The notes under the pieces are model-generated. The model was not told the DNA's origin. It saw only the letters and a list, made by a program, of their open reading frames with translations, and searched no databases. A stretch of 52,692 nucleotides of DNA from Spirochaetia bacterium (GTDB taxonomy: Bacteria; Spirochaetota; Spirochaetia; Sphaerochaetales; Sphaerochaetaceae). The stretch covers positions 1 to 52,692 of the forward strand of contig CAAGIP010000153.1 of assembly GCA_900769955.1 (NCBI GenBank). Reading direction: 5' to 3'. How positions within the stretch are numbered: position 1 is the stretch's first letter; each line of letters starts with the position of its first letter. The position numbers were made by a program, and so were the translations under genes. Of the stretch, positions 1 through 7,341 are shown piece by piece.

Positions 1-948
1 CAGAGCTCAAAGTCTTCAGCAGTGAAAATCGCTCTCATCATCGAGAACACCATTGATGACAAGGGCTGGTGTCAGTCTATGTATGACGGACTCGTAGAAG
101 CAAAGGCAAAGCTCGGCGACAGAATGGAATTTGACTATTCTGAAAAGATGAAGCCCGTTGATGCAGGTTCAATCGCACGCCAGTATGTTGCTGACGGCTA
201 TGATCTCATCATAGCTCACGGTGCTCAGTACAAGAACATGATCACTGAGCTTGCAGCTGAGTATCCCGATGTTTCATTTGCATTCGGTACTTCCGCTGAA
301 ATCGTTGCTGACAACGTTTTCACATATATGCCTGAATCCGAAGAGACAGGTTACCTCTCAGGTCTCATCGCAGGTAAGCTCACAAAGTCCGGTATCGTCG
401 GTCTTGTAGGTCCCGTTGACGGCGGTGACTCAGCACGCTACAACAGAGGCTTCGTCCTCGGCGTCAAGGAAGTCAATCCTTCCGCAAAGATCCTTGTTGC
501 ACACACAGGTTCATTCTCAGACTTCGTAAAGGCAGGCGAGCTTGCATCCACTCAGATCAAGAGCGGTGCTGACGTTCTCACAGGTTCTTCACAGCAGGCA
601 ATCGGTGCCCTCAGGGCATGTGCCGAGTATGACGGCGTTCTCTGGCTCGGTCAGGATCTTGCACAGCTTACCACAGCTGAAGGTCAGGCAAGATGTGTCG
701 CAGCTTCTTCCTATAACTATGCAGCTGTCATCGTGGGTCTCGTCGAGAATCTCGAGAAGGGCGTGAAGGGCGGCGTATGCGTTCCCATGAACTTCAGCAA
801 TGACGGTTTCGTATTTGACTACAACGATGCTCTCAAGGCTTCACTCTCCGCTGACACACTCTCTGCAGTGGATAAGGCTCTTGCAGATTTCAAGGCAAGC
901 GCTGATGGTCTTGCAAACTGGTCTGATGTCAGCTACGACAGCCTCTGA
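1..948 (+). CDS. BMP/PnrA-family nucleoside-binding protein of an ABC transporter (5'-truncated)
   Basis: Periplasmic substrate-binding protein that would capture nucleosides (by family analogy with PnrA/BmpA) and hand them to the permease pair encoded downstream. The frame is open to the first base of the window, so the signal peptide and true start lie outside; the GTG at 22 is only an internal codon. Visible family features are the opening strand KIALIIENTIDDKGW, the segment DLIIAHGAQYKNMI, PDVSFAFGT and the hinge region GLVGPVDGGD. The visible part (about 315 residues) is close to a full mature BMP protein. It is followed by a hairpin (974-1003) and then the ATPase gene, the usual layout in which the binding protein is made in excess. 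Purine nucleosides are the likeliest ligand, but riboflavin or other ligands occur in this family. Confidence 0.9.
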   Translation, partial: QSSKSSAVKIALIIENTIDDKGWCQSMYDGLVEAKAKLGDRMEFDYSEKMKPVDAGSIARQYVADGYDLIIAHGAQYKNMITELAAEYPDVSFAFGTSAEIVADNVFTYMPESEETGYLSGLIAGKLTKSGIVGLVGPVDGGDSARYNRGFVLGVKEVNPSAKILVAHTGSFSDFVKAGELASTQIKSGADVLTGSSQQAIGALRACAEYDGVLWLGQDLAQLTTAEGQARCVAASSYNYAAVIVGLVENLEKGVKGGVCVPMNFSNDGFVFDYNDALKASLSADTLSAVDKALADFKASADGLANWSDVSYDSL

Positions 949-973
949 TCGCTTCTGACTGAGGTAAACATTA

Positions 974-1003
974 GGGCATCTCACTTGGGGTGCCCGAATT
1001 TTT
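974..1003 (+). terminator. Intra-operon hairpin after the binding-protein gene
   Basis: GGGCATC (974-980) pairs with GGTGCCC (989-995) around an 8-nt loop and is followed by GAATTTTT. The ATPase gene starts 15 nt later, so this is probably a leaky terminator or a 3'-end stabiliser that keeps the binding-protein transcript more abundant than the transporter transcript. Confidence 0.6.
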
Positions 1004-1017
1004 AGGTATGGGTGATT

Positions 1018-2547
1018 ATGGAAGACAGGATAAAATCCCTTAAGATGGAGCACATCACCAAACGCTTCCCGGGAGTGCTTGCCAGTGACGACATTACAAT
1101 AAGTGTCGAAGCCGGTGAGATTCTCGCTCTGGTAGGTGAGAACGGTGCCGGAAAGACAACCCTGATGAACATCCTGATGGGAATATACCAGCAGGATGAG
1201 GGAAAGATCCTCATAAACGGAAAGGAAGTTCATTTCCGCGGACCTGAGGATGCATTCAGGGCAGGACTTGGCATGGTGCACCAGCAGTATATGCTCGTTC
1301 CCAACATGACCGTAACGGAGAACGTGGCACTTGGTTATAAGAAGGCATGGAAGCCATTCCGCCTTGATCTTGCCGAGGTAAGAGCAAGGGTAATCGAGGT
1401 CAGTGAGCACTATGGTCTTGCTGTAAACCCAGATGCCTACATCTGGCAGCTGTCAGTCGGTGAGCAGCAGAGGGTCGAGCTCGTTAAGACACTTTGTCTC
1501 GGTGCAAGGTTCTTAATTCTTGATGAGCCCACCAGCGCACTGACGCCGCAGGAAACGGATGAGCTCATCGCACTGCTGAGAAAGATGAAGAATGAGCTTT
1601 CCATCATCTTCATTTCACATAAGCTCGGTGAAGTTAAGGCACTCAGTGACAAGTTCACGATCCTGAGGCACGGTAAGGTCGTCTTTGACGGAAAAACTGC
1701 TGATTACAGCCCGAGTGAGATCGCTGCACGCATGACTGGTCACGAGGTAAAGCTTCCCGAGAATAAGGAAAAGGACATGCACGGTGATGTCGTGCTTTCC
1801 CTTAAGGATGTATGTGTAAGATCGGACAGGGGATTTCTTGCCCTTGATCACTTCTGTCTTGAAGTCAGGGCCGGTGAGATCGTGGGACTGGCTGGCGTTT
1901 CCGGTAACGGCCAGAGGGAGCTTGCAGAGGCGATCAACGGGCTCAGGAGCGTTGAAAGCGGCACGATTGAATTCTTCGGTGAGGATCTTGCAAACAAGAG
2001 TCCTTACTATGTCATCGATCATGGCATGGGATACATTCCTGAGGAAAGGAATATCGAAGGAATCGTTCCTCCCTTTGCTATTAAGGAAAACTTCATCCTG
2101 AAGGACAGTGACGGGGATAAGTTCTCAAAACGCCACTTCCTTAAGAAGAAGACGATCAATGAGAATGCCGAGAAGCTCAGGAATGACTTCGACATCCGCT
2201 GTCCCGGTACCGCCACGAGTGCGGGTGCCCTCTCCGGCGGAAATATTCAGAAGGTAATCCTTGCACGTGAGATCACAAGGGCACCGAAGTTCCTCATTGC
2301 GGTCTATCCCACAAGAGGCCTGGACTTAGGTGCAATTGAGTTCATCCACAATGAGCTTCTGAAGAAGAGAAGGGAAGGCATCGGTATTCTGCTTGTCAGT
2401 GAGGAGCTTGATGAGATCATCAACCTCTCTGACCGTGTTGCGGTAATTTACAAAGGCTCGATCCAGAAGGTCCTTAAGCATGAGGAAGCCAACAGAAGGA
2501 CACTGGGAATTCTTATGGCAGGAGTTAAAGATGAACAGGAACTTTAA
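1018..2547 (+). CDS. Nucleoside ABC transporter, duplicated ATP-binding protein
   Basis: Cytoplasmic ATPase with two fused nucleotide-binding domains, as in BmpB/NupO-type and ribose-type importers. Domain 1 has Walker A GENGAGKTT at about residues 40-48, signature LSVGEQQRV and Walker B FLILDEPTSAL. Domain 2 has the degenerate Walker A GVSGNGQRE, signature LSGGNIQKV and a noncanonical Walker B (FLIAVYPTRGLD), normal for this subfamily, where only the first site is expected to hydrolyse ATP. I chose ATG 1018 because an AGGT lies about 10 nt upstream; an in-frame GTG at 1012 and an ATG at 1045 are alternatives. About 510 residues, the usual length. The permease gene overlaps its end by 17 nt. 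Confidence 0.93.
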   Translation: MEDRIKSLKMEHITKRFPGVLASDDITISVEAGEILALVGENGAGKTTLMNILMGIYQQDEGKILINGKEVHFRGPEDAFRAGLGMVHQQYMLVPNMTVTENVALGYKKAWKPFRLDLAEVRARVIEVSEHYGLAVNPDAYIWQLSVGEQQRVELVKTLCLGARFLILDEPTSALTPQETDELIALLRKMKNELSIIFISHKLGEVKALSDKFTILRHGKVVFDGKTADYSPSEIAARMTGHEVKLPENKEKDMHGDVVLSLKDVCVRSDRGFLALDHFCLEVRAGEIVGLAGVSGNGQRELAEAINGLRSVESGTIEFFGEDLANKSPYYVIDHGMGYIPEERNIEGIVPPFAIKENFILKDSDGDKFSKRHFLKKKTINENAEKLRNDFDIRCPGTATSAGALSGGNIQKVILAREITRAPKFLIAVYPTRGLDLGAIEFIHNELLKKRREGIGILLVSEELDEIINLSDRVAVIYKGSIQKVLKHEEANRRTLGILMAGVKDEQEL

Positions 2548-3619
2548 GATTATCTACAAGGCCGTGATCATTCTGCTTGCGGTACTTGCCACCTTCCTGA
2601 TGAGTTCGGCAATCCTGCTTGTGCTCAGGGCCGACATTATCAAGACGTTCTATACCATCCTGATCAGTCCGCTGACCAAGATGGGGCACATCACTGAGGT
2701 CCTCATCAGGGCAATTCCGCTTTGCATAATCGCCCTCGGTGTATCAGTCGCATACAGAAGCGGTATCATCAACATCGGTGCTGAAGGTCAGATGGCAATG
2801 GGTATTCTCGCATTCACTGCAGTTGCCCTTGCATGTCCGGATGTTCCCCGTCCCATCCTGCTTCCTTTCGCGCTTTTATGCGGTGCACTCGGCGGTGCAC
2901 TCTGGGGCTTCATTCCCGGAATCCTCAAGGCAAAGCTGCAGGTTTCCGAACTGCTTTCAACCGTAATGCTCAACTACATCGCGGCTCAGTTCTACTCCTT
3001 CTGCCTCCGTGTTGTAATGCTGGATCCGGCAGAGAAAGTCAATGGTTCCGGTACCCCTCAGTCAATGAGGCTGACTTCAAACATCGAGCTCGGACGTATC
3101 TCCGGACGTCTTCACTACGGGCTTGTGATAGCTCTTGTGCTTGCTGTGCTTGTTTATCTTCTCATGTGGAAGACGAGCTTCGGCTATAAGATGAGGGCAA
3201 GCGGTGCCGGAAGCCGTGCCGCGAGATACGGCGGTATCAACGTGTCATCCTATCTTACGGTTGCCATGATCATTTCCGGTGCGTTTGCAGGTCTTGCGGG
3301 CGGAATCGAGATCGCAGGCGTGCACAGACGTGCGATCGAGGGGGTTACGAACAACTACGGATTCTCCGCAGTCGTGGTTGCGCTCTTCGGCGGTCTTCAC
3401 CCGATCGGAATTATTCCCGCATCATTCTTCTTTGCCCTGATCATCTACGGATCCACTCTGGCCCCCCGTGCCGTCAACGTTCCGGCAAACATCGTTCAGG
3501 TCATGCAGGGACTTATCATCATCGTAATCGTCACGACCCAGATGATCATCTCAAATACCTATCTTGAGGATAAGGTATACAGAAAGGTCAGACATCTCTT
3601 TGAGAAGGAGGCAAAATAA
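2531..3619 (+). CDS. Nucleoside ABC transporter permease 1 (BmpC/YufP-like)
   Basis: Integral membrane permease of the BPD_transp_2 (LivH/RbsC-like) family with about 8-10 hydrophobic segments. Recognisable family stretches include RSGIINIGAEGQMAMG and the loop GAGSRAARYGGINV, which probably contacts the ATPase. ATG 2531 has AGGAG about 8 nt upstream and lies inside the 3' end of the ATPase gene, implying translational coupling; an upstream in-frame ATG at 2480 would add 17 hydrophilic residues with no family support. It is followed directly by the second permease with a TAATG overlap. Confidence 0.92.
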   Translation: MNRNFKIIYKAVIILLAVLATFLMSSAILLVLRADIIKTFYTILISPLTKMGHITEVLIRAIPLCIIALGVSVAYRSGIINIGAEGQMAMGILAFTAVALACPDVPRPILLPFALLCGALGGALWGFIPGILKAKLQVSELLSTVMLNYIAAQFYSFCLRVVMLDPAEKVNGSGTPQSMRLTSNIELGRISGRLHYGLVIALVLAVLVYLLMWKTSFGYKMRASGAGSRAARYGGINVSSYLTVAMIISGAFAGLAGGIEIAGVHRRAIEGVTNNYGFSAVVVALFGGLHPIGIIPASFFFALIIYGSTLAPRAVNVPANIVQVMQGLIIIVIVTTQMIISNTYLEDKVYRKVRHLFEKEAK

Positions 3620-4563
3620 TGGAAGTACTGGTCAATATTCTTGCAATGACGATCCCGTTTTCAGTGGCGCTCCTGCTTGCATCAATAGGTGAGATGTTCA
3701 ATCAGAGGGCAGGTGTATTCAATCTTGGCTGTGAAGGTATCATGGCACTCGGTGCATTTGTCGGCATGCTTGTGCCCTTCCTTGTGGGAAAGGGAGGAGC
3801 CGTTCCGCTCTATTACAATTTTGTGGGTCTCCTGTTTGCGGCAGTAATCGGTGCACTGCTCGGTCTCTTTTTCGCAGTCATCTGCGTGACCTTCCGTGCA
3901 CCTCAGGGTATTGCCGGTATCGGACTTCAGATGTTCGGTGTCGGAACTGCAGGAACGCTCTTCAGACACTTCATCGGCGGCACTCAGTCCATCCCCGGAC
4001 TTCCCTCCGCTCCGATTCCACTGCTTTCAAAGATACCCGTGATCGGTGAGATCTTTTTCTCCCACAACGTCATGGTCTATGCCGCATTCCTCTTCGTGCC
4101 TGTTGCATGCTACATCCTGTTCCGTACCTCCTGGGGCCTGAAGGTGAGGGCCGTGGGTACCTATCCCAGGGCTGCCGATACAATGGGTATCAACGTTAAC
4201 AGGACAAGGTATGAGGCACTTGCACTCGGAGGTGCGCTTGCAGGCCTTGCCGGAGCATATCTTTCAATATGTCAGGCAAAGATGTTCTCTGACGAGCTTA
4301 TCGCGGGACGCGGCTTCATCGCAGTTGCGCTTGTCTACTTCGGACACTGGCATCCGGTGAAGATCATGCTTGGAGCACTTCTGTTCTCACTTGCCCAGAC
4401 TATTCAGTACAATGTACAGGGCCTCGGACTTTCCCTCCCTTATGAGTTCTTCGTAATGCTTCCGTATGTGGTCGTAATCGTTGTCCTTGCATTCTCAAGC
4501 AAGAACCAGACTATGAGCCCCGCAAGCCTCGGACAACCGTTCAACAGGGAAATCAGGACGTAA
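3619..4563 (+). CDS. Nucleoside ABC transporter permease 2 (YufQ-like)
   Basis: Second permease of the heterodimeric membrane channel, again BPD_transp_2 family, 314 residues and strongly hydrophobic. The N-terminal segment AGVFNLGCEGIMALGA and the coupling-loop-like segment GTYPRAADTMGINVNRTRYEAL match the partner permease in position. The start ATG overlaps the stop of the previous gene (TAATG), with GGAGG 8-10 nt upstream inside that gene. It is the last gene of the operon: the next gene starts 73 nt later behind its own promoter-like sequence. Confidence 0.92.
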   Translation: MEVLVNILAMTIPFSVALLLASIGEMFNQRAGVFNLGCEGIMALGAFVGMLVPFLVGKGGAVPLYYNFVGLLFAAVIGALLGLFFAVICVTFRAPQGIAGIGLQMFGVGTAGTLFRHFIGGTQSIPGLPSAPIPLLSKIPVIGEIFFSHNVMVYAAFLFVPVACYILFRTSWGLKVRAVGTYPRAADTMGINVNRTRYEALALGGALAGLAGAYLSICQAKMFSDELIAGRGFIAVALVYFGHWHPVKIMLGALLFSLAQTIQYNVQGLGLSLPYEFFVMLPYVVVIVVLAFSSKNQTMSPASLGQPFNREIRT

Positions 4564-4590
4564 CTTCACATAAACTCCTTATACTGATAT

Positions 4591-4619
4591 TTGCCTTTTC
4601 AGAATTTTGAATGCATATT
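4591..4619 (+). promoter_or_regulatory. Candidate promoter for the double-HTH gene
   Basis: TTGCCT (4591-4596), 17 nt spacer, CATATT (4614-4619), in the 73-nt gap before the gene at 4637. Plausible sigma-70-type match only. Confidence 0.35.
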
Positions 4620-4636
4620 TTAACTAAGAGGTAAAG

Positions 4637-5269
4637 ATGACGTATAAGGAGTTTTCATTTTCAGTAAAAAGAATGCTTGCCGCCACTCTTTCAGGCTCCG
4701 GAAAAACCCTGGAGGAGCTTTCCGTCATGACCGGATATTCCGCTCACAGACTCAATGCACTCATTTACGGAAAGGAAAACCTCTTCATCAATGACATATT
4801 CATAATTGCCAGGGCCTTTGAGCTCAGGGCTGACATAACGCTTCTTGATGCTTCAACCGGGGAAGCTGTTGCAGCAACCCTTGATAAGGAAATCCTCTAT
4901 TCAGATTTCTCCCTCTACGATGATATCATATCAGACCTGAAGCTTAAGATGCTCAACTGCCATGACGGTGAGCTTGACTATTACAGGACCGAGATATCGA
5001 TACTTGAGAAGAACAGGAAAAACTATTCATCGCTCAGGTTCTTCATCTGGCAGAAGATCGAGAAGAGAATGCACTCCCTTGAGATAACCCTCTCAGATCT
5101 TGCGTCCATGATAAATGTGACTGAATACTATCTTATGGGGGTGTCCGCAGGTGCAGAGAACCTTTCCCTCGAATTCCTTTACAGGGTAATGAATGCCCTT
5201 CATGCCACATTCTCTATCACTCTTGTCCCGATCTGGGAAGGTGATGGACAGATCTCTGTCTCAGAGTGA
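4637..5269 (+). CDS. Small regulator with two helix-turn-helix-like segments
   Basis: Putative DNA-binding protein of 210 residues with two XRE-like helix-turn-helix segments. The first is at about residues 20-60 (LEELSVMTGYSAHRLNALIYGKE), the second at about 150-200 (LSDLASMINVTEYYLMGVSAG); they are separated by a charged, probably helical linker. Each HTH is followed by a similar short strand-like tail (ELRADITLLD and HATFSITLVP), so the protein looks like an internal duplication. No sensor domain is visible. GAGG stands 7-9 nt before the ATG. It is monocistronic, closed by a strong terminator at 5291-5317. The target is unknown; regulation of the adjacent nucleoside transporter or exporter is only a guess from proximity. 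Confidence 0.75.
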   Translation: MTYKEFSFSVKRMLAATLSGSGKTLEELSVMTGYSAHRLNALIYGKENLFINDIFIIARAFELRADITLLDASTGEAVAATLDKEILYSDFSLYDDIISDLKLKMLNCHDGELDYYRTEISILEKNRKNYSSLRFFIWQKIEKRMHSLEITLSDLASMINVTEYYLMGVSAGAENLSLEFLYRVMNALHATFSITLVPIWEGDGQISVSE

Positions 5270-5290
5270 TCATGCATACTGATAACTGAT

Positions 5291-5320
5291 AATGGTCCTG
5301 ATGATAACAGGACCATTTTG
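5291..5320 (+). terminator. Intrinsic terminator after the double-HTH gene
   Basis: AATGGTCCTG (5291-5300) pairs perfectly with CAGGACCATT (5308-5317) around a 7-nt loop; TT precedes a G. The stem is strong but the T-tract is short. Confidence 0.75.
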
Positions 5321-5357
5321 CATATATGTAAGTGCTGTTGCTCAGGCCTGGTGAGAT

Positions 5358-5378
5358 AGCAGGACCCTGCTTTTTTTT
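5358..5378 (+). terminator. Short hairpin with T8 tract
   Basis: AGCAG (5358-5362) pairs with CTGCT (5367-5371) around GACC, directly followed by a run of T to 5378. It could be a weak terminator or the end of a small transcript; no upstream gene needs it because 5291-5317 already ends the regulator. Confidence 0.4.
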
Positions 5379-5424
5379 GAGTCCATGCACTTTCTTTACA
5401 AAGACAGCTTCCAATCGTCCCTTG

Positions 5425-5453
5425 TTGACAATATCCAGGTTAAGGAGTACAAA
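5425..5453 (+). promoter_or_regulatory. Promoter for leader ORF and ABC exporter
   Basis: TTGACA (5425-5430), exactly 17 nt, then TACAAA (5448-5453). A transcript would start near 5460, about 28 nt before the leader ORF and 170 nt before the exporter gene. Confidence 0.55.
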
Positions 5454-5487
5454 TAGATTCAGTTATTTTTGTAAAGGAGGAGCGGAT

Positions 5488-5547
5488 ATGATTGACAATG
5501 TATTGATAACTGTTGCGGTATCCTGCTTCTCTTATCCCGAAATCTGA
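5488..5547 (+). CDS. Possible 19-aa leader peptide upstream of the ABC exporter
   Basis: ATG 5488 is preceded by AAAGGAGGAG, the best Shine-Dalgarno in this part of the window, with about 6 nt spacing. The ORF encodes MIDNVLITVAVSCFSYPEI and a TGA. The peptide is hydrophobic and resembles nothing I know. Its place between a near-consensus promoter and a hairpin (5582-5599) ahead of a heterodimeric ABC exporter suggests a ribosome-sensing leader, comparable in layout with bmrB of the Bacillus bmrBCD multidrug operon. The sequence shows the signals; the function is inference. Confidence 0.45.
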   Translation: MIDNVLITVAVSCFSYPEI

Positions 5548-5581
5548 TTAAATCCGGTTATTAAAGAAACAGGTATGGTAT

Positions 5582-5599
5582 CTCTTCCGTCAGGAAGAG
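5582..5599 (+). promoter_or_regulatory. Hairpin in the exporter 5' leader
   Basis: CTCTTCC (5582-5588) pairs perfectly with GGAAGAG (5593-5599) around GTCA. No T-tract follows, so it is more likely to affect translation or mRNA stability of the exporter than to terminate transcription. Confidence 0.4.
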
Positions 5600-5629
5600 T
5601 CGCATTGTGACGTCAGAATGGGGAAATCC

Positions 5630-7339
5630 ATGAAAAAATTCATATACATTGCCCTGAAGATGAAGGGCTTATACATAATATCACTCATTGGCCTTGTGCT
5701 TGGAATAGCATTCGATGCAGCTGCTCCCGTGATCATAGGCGAGCTTGTCGATTCCGTGATGATAAAGGGAATCCGGGACCGTGCAATGCTCCTGCTTGTC
5801 CTGTTATTCACATGCTTTGCACTGAGGGGTGCTGCAAAGTATGTTGAGGAATTTGCTTCCGATAATCTTTCACAGGGGATGACTCACCGTGTCAGGACAA
5901 TCCTCTTTGACCATATCACAAAGCAGACCGGGGATTTCTTCCGGGAGAACACTCCCGGAGACATTCTTACCAGAGTGAGACATGACAGTGAACAGCTGGG
6001 CTTTGCCTTCGGCTTCTGTCTGCTCTTTCTCCTTGAGATAGCGGTTCATACCGTCACCATGGCAGTCTGTCTTGTCTCCGTGAGTCCAGTTATGTCTGTT
6101 CCTGCATTCATCTTCCTTCCCATAATAGGATTCCTTGCCTGGAGGCGTGAAGTGAGGACGGGAAAGATCTATGAGGACATCAGTGATGAGACTGCACGGA
6201 TGAACCAGACGGCCTCAGAGGCACTTGTGGGAATAAGGACAGTGAAGGCGTTCGGAAGGGAAGAGCATGAGAAGAAAAGGTTTTCTTCCCGCAGTCACCA
6301 CTACTATGACCTCAATGTGAAGCTTGAAAACCTTGATATCCGTTACGACTCAACTATGAAGACTCTGTCCAGGATCATGTATGCGGTCACGATACTGTTC
6401 GGGTCCGTGCTTGTCATGAAAGGTAATCTTACGCTTGGTCTTCTTGCCTCAGCGGTCACTTATGTAAACAATCTTGTGTGGCCGATGATGGAAATCGGGT
6501 GGGTAATGAACGAGATGGCATCCTCATCCGCAGCGGCAAAGAAGATAGATGCGCTGCTTTCTTCCCACCATGAAGTTTCCTCAGGTGATGACAGGACGCC
6601 GATTTCCACTTCAGATCTTGTTTATGACCATGTCGGCCTTAAGTGCGGTGATGATGTTCTTCTTGATGATGTTTCATTCACACTGCCTCAGGGAAAGAGC
6701 CTTGGAATAATGGGCGCGACGGGATCGGGAAAGAGCGTGCTCGTGAATCTTCTCTCCCGCTTCATGGATCCCACTGAAGGAAGGATCACGATTGACGGCA
6801 GGGACATATCGGAACTTGATATTTCATACCTGAGAAGCCTTGTTTCATTCGTCACACAGGATGTCTTCCTTTTCAGCGAGAGCGTAAGGGAGAACCTCAA
6901 GAAGGGACGGCTTGATGAAACAGGTGATGATGAGATGATCGCATGTGCCGTAAAAGCTGATGCCCACAGCTTCGTCTCGAAGCTAGAAAATGGCTACGAT
7001 ACCGTAATAGGGGAGCGGGGCGTGGGACTCTCGGGAGGTCAGAAGCAACGGCTTTCCATTGCCCGTGCCCTTCTGAAATCATCACCGATACTTGTCCTTG
7101 ATGATGCGACCAGCGCTCTGGACAGTGAGACTGAAAAGGCACTTCAGCTAGTCCTGAAGGAGTGTAATGGTATGAGCAGGATCATCATCGGGCACAGGAT
7201 CTCATCTGTCAGGGATGCAGATGAGATCATAGTCCTTGACCATGGAAGGATTGCGGAAAGGGGAACTCATGAGGATCTTATGGCCCTGGGTGGTCTTTAC
7301 CATGACACTTATGTCGCACAGTACGGCAGGGAGGCGTAA
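5630..7339 (+). CDS. Heterodimeric ABC exporter, subunit with degenerate catalytic site
   Basis: Type IV (MsbA/BmrCD-like) half-transporter: about six transmembrane helices in residues 1-310 and a C-terminal nucleotide-binding domain. Walker A GATGSGKS lies near residue 365, signature LSGGQKQRLSIAR near 470, and Walker B is followed by Asp rather than the catalytic Glu (LVLDDATSALD, near 490). Loss of that Glu is typical of the noncanonical half of heterodimeric exporters such as TM287/288. I prefer ATG 5630 (GGGGA just upstream) to ATG 5618, which lacks a ribosome-binding site. The partner gene follows 2 nt after the stop. Substrate unknown: drug, lipid or peptide export are all possible. 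Confidence 0.9.
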   Translation: MKKFIYIALKMKGLYIISLIGLVLGIAFDAAAPVIIGELVDSVMIKGIRDRAMLLLVLLFTCFALRGAAKYVEEFASDNLSQGMTHRVRTILFDHITKQTGDFFRENTPGDILTRVRHDSEQLGFAFGFCLLFLLEIAVHTVTMAVCLVSVSPVMSVPAFIFLPIIGFLAWRREVRTGKIYEDISDETARMNQTASEALVGIRTVKAFGREEHEKKRFSSRSHHYYDLNVKLENLDIRYDSTMKTLSRIMYAVTILFGSVLVMKGNLTLGLLASAVTYVNNLVWPMMEIGWVMNEMASSSAAAKKIDALLSSHHEVSSGDDRTPISTSDLVYDHVGLKCGDDVLLDDVSFTLPQGKSLGIMGATGSGKSVLVNLLSRFMDPTEGRITIDGRDISELDISYLRSLVSFVTQDVFLFSESVRENLKKGRLDETGDDEMIACAVKADAHSFVSKLENGYDTVIGERGVGLSGGQKQRLSIARALLKSSPILVLDDATSALDSETEKALQLVLKECNGMSRIIIGHRISSVRDADEIIVLDHGRIAERGTHEDLMALGGLYHDTYVAQYGREA

Positions 7340-7341
7340 GT

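Larger units (their letters stand above)
5270..5629 (+). other. Regulatory intergenic region before the ABC exporter
   Basis: About 360 nt without a long gene. It holds the terminator at 5291-5317, a short stem AGCAG/CTGCT followed by T8 at 5358-5378, a near-consensus promoter (5425-5453), a 19-codon ORF with a strong Shine-Dalgarno (5488-5547), a perfect 7-bp hairpin (5582-5599) and the palindrome TGACGTCA (5608-5615). An open frame running 5332-5547 is not credible as a protein upstream of 5488. Confidence 0.6.

Noticed and set aside
948..1018. Riboswitch in front of the nucleoside transporter ATPase
   Set aside because: The gap of about 70 nt holds only a simple hairpin; no purine riboswitch core is present. 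A riboswitch upstream of the binding protein would be outside the window.
841..1410. 189-codon open frame on the - strand
   Set aside because: Antisense to the nucleoside transporter genes; strongly biased codons in the real genes leave long antisense frames open, and the predicted protein shows no domain pattern.
5332..5547. 71-codon open frame covering the leader region
   Set aside because: Its start lies within a terminator-like stem upstream of the promoter; only the last 19 codons have a ribosome-binding site and are kept.
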